From contig NZ_LR214951.1 in the NCBI RefSeq assembly GCF_900660485.1, forward strand, positions 682,001 through 746,000: a DNA stretch of 64,000 nt, given 5' to 3'. The notes under the pieces were generated by a model. It ran no database searches and had not been told where the DNA came from. It saw only the letters and a program-made list of their open reading frames with translations. Both the position numbers and the translations under genes were made by a program. The DNA is from Mesomycoplasma neurolyticum (lineage in GTDB: Bacteria; Bacillota_I; Bacilli_A; Mycoplasmatales; Metamycoplasmataceae). This document shows positions 19,828-30,950 of the stretch, piece by piece (position 1 is the stretch's first letter; each line of letters opens with the position of its first letter).

Positions 19828-20773
19828 GCTTTTAGATGAAAGGAAAAAAATTGTTGAACAAATTATCAAAAACTTAAAAACACATAATTATTTTTGAGAT
19901 AAAAATTTTGTAGCAATGTATCCTTTGAATTTTGTAAGCAACAAAAACTATAATGGAACAAACATTTTAAGACTTCAACTTTTTTCTGAAATGAAAAATA
20001 TTCAAGATCCAAGGTTTTTAACTTTTAAGCAAATATTAAACAGATCAAATCTTAAACTAAAAAAAGGGGCAAAAGGTTGTTCAATTGAATATTGAGGCAT
20101 CAAACAATTAGATGAATCAGAAATTGAAAATAATGGAAAAAAGCAAAAAACTAATTACTTTTTTGGAAAAACGTATTATGTTTTCAATGCAAAGGATGTT
20201 GAAAATATACCTAAATACAAAAATAAATTTGTTGAAGTTTCTAGCGATAAAAGAGTAGATTATTTAATCAAAAATTTGTCTAAAGCTTTAGAATTAAAAG
20301 TATACGACAATGTTTTAACTGAAACTCCACATTTTTCTCCAAATCAAGACTACATCCAAATGCCAACAACTTTTGTAAGTCCTGAAGCAAAAATAGCAGT
20401 TTTTTTTCATGAATTAACACATTGAACAGGGCATAAAGATAGACTCAATAGAACTTCAATTGAATCATATAGTAAAAATATCAAAACAAGAGCTATAGAA
20501 GAATTAGTTGCTGAATTAGGGGCGATATTTTTAAATTCAAAGTTTGGTTTTCAAACTAAGAAAATTCAAGATAATAATTATGCATATATTCAAAGTTGAA
20601 TTAAGATACTTGAAGATAATCCAAATGAACTATTTAAAGCAGCTAACAAAGCAAATGAAGCTGTTGAATATATTTCTCAAAAATTAGAAAAATATTTAGA
20701 TACTAAAAAAAATGAAAAACAAATTATTGATAATTCAGATTTTTTAGCTCAAGACGAAGGGCTTGTACATTAA
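19811..20773 (+). CDS. ArdC-like antirestriction protein with zincin domain
   Basis: A 320-residue protein of the ArdC type: an N-terminal ssDNA-binding domain (residues ~1-130, NYFFGKTYYVFNAKDVE at its end) and a C-terminal metallopeptidase-like domain with HELTHW at residues 200-205 (HExxH) and GHKDRLNR. ArdC proteins bind incoming single-stranded DNA and protect it from host restriction. It lies upstream of the relaxase in the part of the element that would enter a recipient first, fitting that role. The next ATG overlaps its stop codon by one base. Confidence 0.78.
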
Positions 20774-21075
20774 TGAAAATTGAAATCACAAATTTTTTTC
20801 TTATATCTAAACAAAGTGAAAATGATTATAAACAAGTAGCCATGTTTTCAATAATTGTTAATTTTGGCACAAGACATAAATCATTTTTTGTAAAGTTAAA
20901 TAAACTATCACTTTACAAAAACAAGCATGACTTTTTTGTTTTCAATCCTTTAATTGTTAAAAGTGAAAATGATAAAAAAGATTTTTATTTCAACTTTTCA
21001 TGAGAAATGAGCAAATACATTTTAGAAAAAGCAAAGCAACGCTATGAAAGTGAGATTCAACTTGTTAAAAAATAA
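20773..21075 (+). CDS. Hypothetical ICE protein, 100 residues
   Basis: Translationally coupled to the ArdC-like gene (shares one base) and ends 2 bases before the relaxase ATG. Contains alternating hydrophobic strands (FFLISKQ, QVAMFSIIVNFG, FFVFNPLIV) and a C-terminal helix. No family recognised; position next to the relaxase might suggest an accessory transfer protein, which is inference only. Confidence 0.6.
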
Positions 21076-21077
21076 AA

Positions 21078-22247
21078 ATGCAAAGTTCAGTTTTTAAAAT
21101 AACTCGTTTTGCTAAAGGAACTAATGAATATTACAAAAAGGGAAAAGTAATTGATTACATTACAAGGCCCAGCGCTGTTTATAAATCAACAAAAACATCA
21201 AATGAAATACTTGCTCTAGTAAATGAACAAACGCAATTAGAAAAAGTTTTAAATTCCTTAGTTAATGAACAAAGTTCAATTAATTCAGGTTTATTTAAAA
21301 TCAAAAGCAAAAAAGCTAATTTAATTGCTGTTGAAAAAGCTAAAAATATTTATAAAAAATTAAAAAAAGAACAATTAATTTGGGATGCTGTCTTGTCTTT
21401 TGAATATGAAAGAATGAAAAATGCTAATATTGTTTCACAACAAGAATATGCTGATTTTTTAGCAAGTAATTTTGAATATTTTTTAAAAAGTGAAAAATTT
21501 AATTTAAAAAATTTAGATATTTTATTTGCAATTCATACCAATACTAAACACCCACATTTTCATATTCTTTTTAGTGAGAAGATGCCTACTACATGAAATT
21601 ACAAACAAAAAAAATTTAAATTTAGATCAAAAGGCTCATTAGAAATTGAAAATATTAAAAAATTTCAAAAATATTTAGACATGAAACTTTTGCACAAAAA
21701 AGATTATGAAACTCTATGAAATATCAAAAAAGAAGTTTTTGAAATTAAAACAGAAATTAAGCATGAACCAATTTTTAAAGTAATGTTTAATGAACAAAAT
21801 AATTTTTATGATGACCTTCAAAAAATAAAAAAATATTACAAAAACAATAAAAAGCCTACTTTTAATTTAGCACCTAAAGAAATACAAGAATCAGTTATAG
21901 CAATTAAAGATTATTTGTTGAAAAACAATGAATTATTTTTTAAAAAGGTTAATATTTTTCAACAAAAACTTGACACACTCCAAGAATTAGAAATAGATAA
22001 AATTTTTGATGAAGAAAAAACTGAATTTATTAATAATCAACTTAATGAATTTAATAATCAACTTAATAATCAAATTTTAAAAAATGCTGCTTTTTTAAAT
22101 GAAAAAATAATTGCAAAATTAAAATCTAGTAAATTTCATGAAAAAACATTACTTAAAAAAATTATTAAAAAATTAACTTGAATGCCATACAAAATATATC
22201 AAATTAAAAAATCTTTTGATAAAGGTTATGACTTAATAAATGATTAA
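21078..22247 (+). CDS. HUH relaxase (MOB-P/V-like)
   Basis: Probable DNA nickase that starts transfer of the ICE. The 389-residue protein has Tyr27 in KVIDYITRPS, the usual setting of a motif I catalytic Tyr, and a motif III with His153, His158, His160 and His162 (HTNTKHPHFHILF), the metal-binding HUH site. The C-terminal half is helical and Lys/Glu-rich. MOB-P relaxases cut at ATCCTG-type nic sites, and such a sequence exists near the right end of this ICE. Not every mycoplasma ICE has an annotated relaxase, so this is a notable component. Motif II was not identified. Confidence 0.68.
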
Positions 22248-22266
22248 AAAGTTATAGGTAAAAATA

Positions 22267-23454
22267 ATGAAAATAAATCAAGATAAAAACAAAAATAATA
22301 TTTTTAATTTCAGCATAGTTGATGTTGCACAAGAATTTTTTAAATTAATAAAACAAGGTTCTAACTTTAAAGTCATTTGCCCTTTTCATGGTGATAAAAA
22401 TGCATCATTGATTATTTCCCCTTCCAAAAACATTTGAAAATGCTTTGGTTGTAATAAAGGCGGAAATGCAATTGAATTAGTCAAAGAATATCAAAAAATT
22501 GATACAAAACAAGCAATTGAATGGCTAACAAATAAATTTCATATAATTTCATTAAAAAAACATCAATTTAAAAAACCGGAAAATGACTTTCAGACAAATG
22601 AAAAAGAAATTATCAACGTTAATTCATTGGCAACTATTTTATTTAAAGTAAATTTATTAAGTGAAATAAATGAAAATATCTTACTTAAAACATTTTTAAA
22701 CAAAAGAAAATTAAATAACAATATTATTCAAAAATTTGATATTGGTTATAACTCAAATAATGCAAAGTTTAAAAATTTTTTAATTAATGTTAAAAAAATA
22801 CCTAAAGACATATTAATAAATTCATCTTTATTAACCGAAAATGAAAATTCTTTTTTTATTAATAGAATTATTTTTCCAATTAAAAATGAATTTAATGAAA
22901 TTGTTGGATTTGCAGGGAGAACTTTAGATAACAATAGTAATTTTCCTAAATATCTTAACTCAAAAGAAAACTCTGTATTTAACAAAAACAAAATATTATT
23001 GAATTGATTTAACGCAAAAAATAATGAAGAAATTATTTTAACTGAAGGTTATATGGATGTTTTAGCTTTTGAAAGAAATCAAATTTATAACTCAGTTGCG
23101 CTAATGGGTATAAATCTCTCAAATCATCATATCAAATTATTAAAAAATAAACAAATAACTTTAGCTTTAGATAGTGATGAAGCAGGTAAACAAGCTACTT
23201 ATGAAATTATTAAAAAACTTTTTAAAAATAATTTTCAAAATATTTATGTAATTGACTTTTTAAATTTTAAAGATGCTGATGAATTTAGCATGGATAATGA
23301 TTTAAAAAATGCATATCAGAAAAAATTACATTATTTAAATTGACTGAATTTAAATCATTATAAAACTGATGATCTAAAGTCTAAAAAAACTATTAATTAT
23401 GCTAATGAAAAATCTATTAGCATAAGTGCAAAACTTAAATATATACAAAAATAA
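22267..23454 (+). CDS. DnaG-like primase of the ICE
   Basis: A 395-residue primase. The N terminus has the CHC2 zinc finger (CPFHGDKNASL ... KCFGCNKGGNAIEL), the centre holds the catalytic core with FINRIIFPIKNEFNEIVGFAGRTLD and the Toprim motifs EGYMDVLAF and LALDSDEAGKQAT with acidic residues. The DnaB-interaction domain of chromosomal DnaG (~600 residues) is missing. It likely primes the incoming single strand or the circular ICE during replication. Confidence 0.85.
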
Positions 23455-23489
23455 AAGACTATAAAACTAATGAAACTAAAACTCTTTTT

Positions 23490-23705
23490 ATGATACTAAA
23501 ATATAAAAACGAAAAAACTTTAAAATTATTTCTTTTAAATAAAAAACAAGTTAATGCATTTTATGAACAAGTAAAGAAAAACGATGAAATCAAATTAATA
23601 ATAACAAAAAAAAATAATCATACTTTTATTAGCAAAATTTTAAAAATCAACAATAAAGATTTTAGTTCAGCAAAGGAGAATGATGAATTAGTTTATGAAA
23701 GGTAA
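23490..23705 (+). CDS. Small ICE protein, 71 residues
   Basis: Short basic protein (KYKNEKTLKLFLLNKKQVNAFYEQ), overlapping the TraG gene by 11 bases in another frame. No family recognised. Confidence 0.45.
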   Translation: MILKYKNEKTLKLFLLNKKQVNAFYEQVKKNDEIKLIITKKNNHTFISKILKINNKDFSSAKENDELVYER

Positions 23706-25845
23706 AAAAAATTTAAAATATCTTTTTATTTTTATATTATTTTGAATTCCAGTTTTTTTGTTAACTTATATTTTATTTCCTTTCTCTGAAATTAGTAGTT
23801 TAAAAAAATTTGTTGATATTTTCCCAAAATTAAAAAATTATTGAAAATTAAATATTACAAATTGAAATGTAATTTCTATAAGTTTATTATCTTCATTCAT
23901 TTTTTCATTTACATTTTTATGTTTAGTATTGATATTTTTTAAATTTAAGAAAAATAAAAATAAATTTGAAAAACTTGAAGAAGGTGGGGCAAGTTTTTTA
24001 TGAGATGAACCAAATAAAAAAGGTTCATTTAGCGAGTTTTCAAAAATATATTTTAAAAACTTTAAAAATCAAAAACCTGGTTGAGTTGTTAGTTATAAAA
24101 GAATAGGTTCAAAAATTAAATATTTTGTTTCAACAGAAACACATGCCAAAATTATTGGCACAACAGGTAGTGGTAAAACGCAGAGATTTATCATTCCAAG
24201 TGCTAAATATAACATAAATATTAAAAACACTGAAGTCAAACCAAATATTGTTTTAATCGACCCCAAAGGTGAATTATATTTAGAACTTAAAAATGATTTA
24301 GATAAAAACAATTATCAAATATTTACTTTAGATTTAACTAATCCATTAATTTCTGATGGTTTTAACTTTTTATCTAAAATATGAAAAACTTTTCATAATC
24401 AAAACATGAATAAGCTTGAGCGTGAATCATTAGCATTTTCATTATTAGCAGATGTAATTGAATCATTAGATGATTGAAATACAAGTGGTGATAACAAGTT
24501 TTGATCTGATAGCTCTAAAAATTGCCTAAAGATTATTGGTAAGTTTATGCTCTATTATTCAACAATTGATAAAAATTTTAAAAAACAACATTTTAATTTA
24601 GCTTCTTTTAATCAGTTTTTATCTTACAAAGAATTTTCAAAAGGTAAATGAATTAACATTTTGCAAAATTCTCAAAGTCAAGAAATAAAAAATTTCTTTT
24701 TATCAGAAGTTAAACCATTAATTGAAAATAATGATCGTACATTAACAAGTCAACTTTCAGGCGCTGTAAATGCTATTGTTAAATTTAATAATGATTTAGC
24801 TATTAAATCTTGAAGTTGTAGACATAATATTGAAATTGAAAAAATTATTTTAGATTCACATTTAGATAATGGTAAACCTTTTGCTATTTTTATTAAATTT
24901 CCTGATCATAAAAAAGATAGACATCGCTACATTTCTATTTTGATTGATCAAATTTATCAAACAGCAATTGATATTGCTAATGCTTCAAAAAATCAAAAAC
25001 TTAAAAGAACACTTTTATTTTTTGGTGATGAGTTTGGTAATTTGCCTGTTATTAAAGATTTTGACAATAAAGTTACTATTGCGAGAAGTAGAAATATTTT
25101 CTTTTCAATTGTTTTGCAAGATTTAAACCAATTAGCTAAATATAAAAATGATAAAAAAATAATTGAAAACAATACTAACTTAACTATTTTTTTAAATTCT
25201 TCTGATCATGAAACATTAAAAAAAACATCTGAAATTTTAGGTCAAAGCAATGTTGTTAAAACATCATTTTCAAATTCTAAAAATGATAAAAGTAAAAGTT
25301 CAACTGATTCATTGTCAAATAAACCATTAGTTTCAATTGAAGAATTAAAAAATATTTCACCTAAAGTTCATTTAATAATTCAATCTGGAATTAAACCTTC
25401 TAGAGTTAACTCAACATATGCATATGATGTTTGAAACACTAAATCAAATGAAATAGAAAAAAAAGAAATAAGAATTTTTAATGAAAAAGATTATTTTTAT
25501 TTATTTACAGAAATTGCAAAAAATGATACTAAAGATAAAAACCTCAACAAAGAATTACTAGAAATAATAGAAAAAGAAAAAAAAGATGAATTGGATGAAA
25601 TGCTTTTAAAAACAATTAGCACAGTAAAAAAAGAAAAAGAAAATAATAAAAATTTTGAACAAGAGGAAGAATTTGATGTAGAAGATTTAGATGAAATAGA
25701 ATTTATGGACAAAGAAAAAAATGATAAAGTAAACAACAGAACAAAACAACTTGCTTATTTAGAAGCAAAACTAAAAAGTGGAATGCTAGATAACGAAGAA
25801 TATAAAATCATAGAAAAGAAAATAAAATTTTTAAAAGGTAGTTAA
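23695..25845 (+). CDS. traG: VirD4/TraG-type conjugation coupling protein
   Basis: Couples relaxase-bound DNA to the secretion channel. The 716-residue protein starts with two membrane segments (YLFIFILFWIPVFLLTYILF and SLLSSFIFSFTFLCLVLIF), then a RecA-like domain with Walker A GTTGSGKT near residue 156, LIDPKGELY and Walker B FGDEFGNLP at residues 443-451, and the IARSRNIFFSIVLQDLNQL motif of VirD4/TraG. The last ~100 residues are acidic and coil-like. It corresponds to CDS5 of known mycoplasma ICEs. Confidence 0.93.
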
Positions 25846-25847
25846 AA

Positions 25848-26039
25848 ATGGAAGATATAAATTTTATAGAAACAAAAAAATGCTCTTATTGTGATGAAAA
25901 AAATTGTGAAACAATAATCGAATTATCCAAAAAAGAAAAATACTATGTGAGAGAATGTCAACCCAAAACATTTAATACATTGCCAAAAAAAAATTCAAAA
26001 AATATTTGATATTTAAAAAAACAAAAAAACATAAATTAG
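25848..26039 (+). CDS. Small Cys-rich ICE protein
   Basis: A 63-residue protein starting 2 bases after traG. Contains CSYC near the N terminus plus two further Cys (NCETII, ECQP), a possible small metal-binding ribbon, followed by a basic tail. Unknown function. Confidence 0.5.
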
Positions 26040-26154
26040 AATATGAAAAAAAATTATCTAATCAATGAGAAATTACAAAATAAAAATAAGAAAAAATTAG
26101 CATAAAAAAGACCTATTTTTTTCTTATTAAATAACTATATATATAGGGAGATAT

Positions 26155-26715
26155 ATGAACAAAGTTTTTTTAGCCGGCAGAATTGCCAATGATTTTAAGT
26201 TAATGACAAGTGCAAATAATAATTATTACACTTGAATAACACTTGCTGTAAGAAGAAATTATAAGTCGAATGAAGGTAATGAAATTACCGATTTTATACC
26301 TTTTGTTGCTTGAAATAAAACAGCAGAAATATTAAATAAATATGCAGTGAAAGGGGTGAAAATTTTTCTTGAAGCAAATTTAAATGTTGTAGAAGAAGTT
26401 ATTAAAAATAAAAAAACTTTTTCATTTATGCTCCAAGCTAAAGCAATTGAACTTTTAGAAACAAAAGAACAAATTGAAAATAGAAAAAATAAGAATAATT
26501 TAAATACTACTTATTGTGATTGAACTACAAATGAAGAATTAATAGAAAAAATTGAAGATCCAATTGAAGAAACAAATTCTGAACCTAAAAAAGAAGAAAC
26601 AAATAAAAGTAGTATTGAACATTTATTTGGAACAAAATATCCAAAAGACATCAATGAAAATACTTATAAAACATTTAATTATGATGTTGATGAAATATTT
26701 AAAAATAATAAATAA
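26155..26715 (+). CDS. ssb: Single-stranded DNA-binding protein
   Basis: ICE-borne SSB of 186 residues. The N-terminal OB fold (MNKVFLAGRIANDFKL, WITLAVRRNYKSNEGNEITDFIPFVAWNKTAEIL) is clear; the C-terminal linker is acidic. The usual terminal acidic Phe motif (DDDIPF) is absent, replaced by NYDVDEIFKNNK, which may reduce contact with host repair proteins. It coats transferred single strands in the recipient. AGGGAG at 26146-26151 is the ribosome binding site. Confidence 0.88.
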
Positions 26716-26794
26716 AATCTAAAAACATTAACAAACAAGGAGGTATAAAAAATAAAAAAATAGCATAAAAAATAATGTTTTAAATAAATTGTGG

Positions 26795-26829
26795 TATAAT
26801 TTATTAAAATAAATTATAGGAGTTAAAAA
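26795..26829 (+). promoter_or_regulatory. Promoter and RBS of the MazF/PemK-like gene
   Basis: TATAAT at 26795-26800 and TAGGAG about 7 bases before the ATG at 26830. The 114 bases from ssb to this gene have no other frame, though an unused AAGGAGGT occurs at about 26739-26746. Confidence 0.5.
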
Positions 26830-27609
26830 ATGAGTACAAATTTACCTAAAATGAAACCAATGTTTACAAAAAATACTAAATATGAAATTACTTTTGATCG
26901 TTTTGAAGGCCCAATCAAACATAGACCTATTGTTATATTTAGAGATGAATATGCAGAAATTACTGAAGATGGGAAAATTATAGAAAAATATTATTATATT
27001 AAAACTAGAAGTGCACATGATAGACATGGTAATAGAAAAAAAGCTAACAAGGGTGAAATTTTTTTAGAAAAAGCTGAAATAGGATTATTAACAAAAGATT
27101 CATATGTTGATACAACACAAATTTATTCAATTAAAGAAGAAGAATTAAGCAATATAGTTGATAAAAAAAATGTTATTTTTGCTGATACATATGATTTAAC
27201 AAAATATCAAATAGACAAAATTTATAGAAGTGTTCTTAAAAACTTAACGCAAGAGCCACCATACGTTTCACTCATGGATGTTAAACTAAATAACAAAACA
27301 AATGCTTTTGTTGGTGAGCTAAAATATAGTCATAAAGATTTTTTATATCAAGAATATTCTAAAAGTTCCAGAAAAGATAAAGAAGAGTTTAAAGATAACA
27401 TTTTAAAAAACAAAAATTTAATTGAAGAAACATTAATTGAATTAAGAAACCTTAAAAATGGTGTACGAGAAGAATTTTCAGATATTTTATGGGAATGAGA
27501 AGATGATAAAAAATTCGAACAAGAAAAAATAGAGCAAAAAAGATTACAAAACATAGGAGATGAAAAAAATGAAGAATTTGAAAAAGAAGGTGATGATTTC
27601 ACACGTTAA
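26830..27609 (+). CDS. MazF/PemK-like domain protein of the ICE
   Basis: A 259-residue protein. Residues ~15-125 follow the PemK/MazF (CcdB-fold) pattern: KYEITFDRFEGPIKHRPIVIFRD, YYIKTRS, KGEIFLEKAEIGLLTKDSYVDTTQIYSIKEEEL. The rest is a charged helical region (KEEFKDNILKNKN ... KFEQEKIEQKRLQ). MazF toxins are RNases of toxin-antitoxin pairs; no antitoxin gene is evident next to it, and the lipoprotein gene downstream overlaps its end by 41 bases. The C-terminal tail might act as a built-in antitoxin or the domain may be non-toxic. Function uncertain. Confidence 0.5.
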
Positions 27610-28672
27610 AAAATTTTTTTTATTTTGTAATTTATTAGTAATACCCACTGTTTTTGTTTTATTATCTAGTTCATGTTGAAAAGGTTTACTTAAAGAACCA
27701 AATAAAAGTTCTGAAGATATTGAAAACACTCCACCTTCTAGTCCACCATCTTCTGATATTACGGAACCAAAAACTCCTACTGCTAAAGTTCAAAATCAAT
27801 ATTTAACTGAAGAAATGCCAATTCCTGATTTTTATGTATATGAAACATTAGAGAAAAATTGAGAATGAGCAAAAGAATTAGAAAATATTGTTAATAAAAA
27901 TAATCCAACATTATCTAAAGAAGAAAGAATTTCTAAAATAGTTGAAATTTATAAAAAAGCATTAGATAAAATAGGATATAAAATTTCAGATAAAAAAACA
28001 AACACCATTTTTGAAAAAATAGATTCAGACTTAGATAAAATCTCTAAAAACGGTCTTGAAAAAGATACAAAATATGCATTTCAATTAATATCTGATGAAA
28101 ACAGACTTTTTAATGATGGTTATCTTTCTACTATTTTAGATGAAAACGATAAAAGTTGATGATCATCAATTTATGCTGATGGTGTATTATATTGAAAAAC
28201 TAGTCCTATCATTTTTTCTATTATTAGAAATTATATTGAATTAAAAATAATATTTTATGAAGAAATAAGAGGCAGTTATAGAGATGATATACTTGAAAAA
28301 TTAAAAAATAATAAAAATCTAGAAAATATTTTTCAACAACTAAACCAAAGTGTCTCAGCATATATAGATCCTATCAATCATTATTCATATAATGAGCAAT
28401 ATGTTTTTTCAAATTTTAATCCTTTTTACAAAAAACTTTACATAGAATTAATCAATTGATATAACAAAGAAATAGCTCCGCTCCAAATTAAACTTGGTTT
28501 AGAAACAAATAATCCTTTAACTCAGTGACAATACAACAAACACATCACTAAATACTTTTATCCTTTAATCAATACCACAATTAAAACTAATTACACTACT
28601 TCAGAAATAGATGCTTTTTATGAAGAATGAGAACGTAAAAACTCTATTAAATATAGCTGAAGAATTTATTAA
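27569..28672 (+). CDS. ICE-borne surface lipoprotein
   Basis: A 367-residue lipoprotein: basic N terminus, hydrophobic segment and lipobox LLSSSC (Cys 36), then a Ser/Pro/Thr-rich linker (PPSSPPSSD) and a helical body rich in aromatic residues. Other mycoplasma ICEs carry a lipoprotein (CDS14 of ICEA) needed in the recipient or donor surface for mating; this is a candidate for that role, based on position. It overlaps the upstream gene by 41 bases in another frame and ends at a hairpin terminator. Confidence 0.75.
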
Positions 28673-28691
28673 AAAACATTATTTTTATATG

Positions 28692-28730
28692 CTAACAAAT
28701 TAAGATGTAAATCTTGTTGTTAGTTTTTTT
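28692..28730 (+). terminator. Terminator inside the ICE
   Basis: Stem CTAACAA/TTGTTAG with an inner AAGAT/ATCTT pairing, followed by eight T; located 20 bases after the lipoprotein stop. Confidence 0.75.
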
Positions 28731-28740
28731 ATTTATTTTT

Positions 28741-28932
28741 ATGTATCAAAGTTTTGTTTTAGTTGTACCAATATTTTTCTTAATCAATTCACTTATTTAT
28801 TACTTTAAAAAAATTAAAAAAAATAAAAGTATATATACAAAAAAACAACTTTATAAAAAAGTTTACATTTTATTAGCTATTAACTCTATTGCCTGAGTTT
28901 TAGCTATAGCGCATTTATTAAATTTAATATAA
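28741..28932 (+). CDS. Small ICE membrane protein, 63 residues
   Basis: Two hydrophobic segments (FVLVVPIFFLINSLIYY and VYILLAINSIAWVLAIAHLL) separated by a basic loop. Start ATG at 28741 has no clear ribosome binding site; TTG at 28714 is possible but lies in the terminator. It precedes the pilin-like gene by 21 bases. Confidence 0.5.
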
Positions 28933-28953
28933 AACATTTAGGAGAAAAAAAAT

Positions 28954-29277
28954 ATGAAATTTTTACAATATTTAAACGATACAACAACAGGTGGTTTTAA
29001 CACACCAAGTGGTAAAGCGCCTGAAGTTATTAAAACACTTGCTGAAGAAGCTAGTAATTGAATTTATTATTTTTTAACTATTTCAATTCCAATTGTAGCT
29101 ATTATATTTATTTCAGCAATAGTTATATTTTCAACATTAATGAGTACATCAACAGATCAAGAAAAAAGATCATTTTATAAAAAATCACTCAAAATTGTAT
29201 TAATAAGTCTTGTGATTGTGATTGTTGCTATAGCATCTATTCCAATTGTCTTAGCTAAAATTGGTGGTTTAATTTAA
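28954..29277 (+). CDS. Pilin-like conjugal transfer protein (VirB2-like)
   Basis: A 107-residue protein with two long hydrophobic helices (YYFLTISIPIVAIIFISAI and VLISLVIVIVAIASIPIVL) joined by a short charged loop, the layout of VirB2/TrbC pilins. It is the first of the conserved ICE transfer block: pilin-like, polytopic protein, ATPase. As I recall, the M. bovis counterpart is the Mbov_0395 pilin-like family. AGGAG at 28940 is the ribosome binding site. Confidence 0.65.
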
Positions 29278-29278
29278 A

Positions 29279-30946
29279 ATGATTTTTGATGGAATTATAA
29301 ATGGCATTGCCTATGGTGTATTTTCTATTTTTTGGTACATACTAGTTTGATTTCCTTATACAATATTAAAAATTACATTTTCAACATTTCAATATTTAGG
29401 TTTTCCAATAGTTAAAAAAATATTGTTTGGTTCTGAAAATCAAAATGAAAATTGAAAAAATGTACCAACTAGTTATTGAGCTATGGGTATTATTGCAATT
29501 GTTTTATTAATTGTAGTTATGATTGCAGTTATTTTTAAATTTATTGCTAAGCATCGACATAACAATGAAGAAAGTAATGTTTTAATAAAAGCATTAAAAA
29601 AATTATTACCTTCAATATCTTTATTGGTTTTAATCCCTTTTTTAACTTTTGCTTTTATTATAATTTTACAAATTTTTTTAGATCTGCTTTTTATTGCTAT
29701 CAATGGTCAAAAAATAGGTTTAGCTGAATCTTTATTTATTTCTAATAAACCTGACAAAATAGAGTCGCAAACTTGAAGTGAAATAGCAACAACTAAAAAA
29801 CCTTTTTCAGTTATAAGTATAAATACTTATTCTACTTTTAATTGAGGTGAAGGTGTTCAAACCATTATTTTTCTTTCAATCTCTGGAATTTTAATTCTTT
29901 ATGGAATGATAAAACTATTATTTGTTTACGCTGTTAAAATTGTTGAAATATTTTGGCTTTTTATTTCAAGTCCTATTTTTAGTGTTTGAAGTATTTATGA
30001 TAATGGAGAAAAATTTAAAACTTGAAAAAATATTTATTTAGGTAAATTTTTTATGCTTTTATATTATCAAGTTGCCTTAGGTCTTTTAATGATTTGAATT
30101 GGTGTTGTAAATAATTTGAATAATATTTTTGAAATAGAAGCAAATTCAAAAATACTAAGTTGACTTTTGCATTTAGCTTTAGTTTGAGCAGGGGCAATAA
30201 CAATTCATAGTTTATCTGCAGAAATTGCCCAAATGTTTGGTTCAAGCATTTCACACAATGAAGCTTCACAAATGTTTGATAAATCTATTAAATCAGGAGC
30301 TATGCTTCTCGGTGGTGGAGCAGCAGCTGCAGGTTTTGCTTCTAAAAAATTAATTGGTGAAGATTTTCACAAAAATCAACTCAAAAAACAATTAAAAGAA
30401 GGTGACATTTCAAAACTAGGTTATAAAAATGCATTAAGAGATTTAAAAAATGAAAGAAAAGCAGAAGGACTTAGTTGAAGAGATACAAGAGATGGATTAT
30501 TAGCTGGTGGTAAAACAAATAATAAACTCTACAAAACTCAAAATAAAATTGCTAAAATTGATGATCAAATCGATAAAAAACTTAATTTTATGGAAAGTGA
30601 TGAATATAAAAATCTTAAACCTGAAAAACAAAAAATTCATAATGCAAAACTTGATTTATTAAATAACAAAAAAGAATACTTAAAACAAGAAAATAAACCA
30701 AGGGAAGAATGAGCAAATAAAATATCTAATTTAAATCCTGTAAAATCTCAAACTAAAACTTCGGTTCAAAAAAGAATGACAGAAAATTTAAAAAAATATG
30801 ACTTAACACAAAGCGAAATATCTAAAGCATATAAAGAATTTGAAAACTCTCAAAATGATTATAAAGATGCCAAAAAAGAAAATAACAAAATTAAAATGCA
30901 AAACTTTAAACAAGCGATAAAAAATAAGTTTAAAAAAGGAGAATAA
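29279..30946 (+). CDS. Polytopic ICE membrane protein (VirB6/TrbL-like position)
   Basis: A 555-residue protein with about seven membrane segments in the first 340 residues, then a glycine-rich turn (MLLGGGAAAAGFASKK) and a long charged coiled-coil cytoplasmic tail. Membrane core plus charged tail, next to VirB4, is the layout of VirB6/TrbL channel components. It begins 1 base after the pilin-like stop and ends 4 bases before traE. It corresponds by order to the Mbov_0396 family. Confidence 0.72.
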
Positions 30947-30950
30947 TTAA

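Noticed and set aside
26043-26105. 20-codon frame after the Cys-rich gene
   Set aside because: Too short, no convincing RBS, Lys/Asn-only composition.
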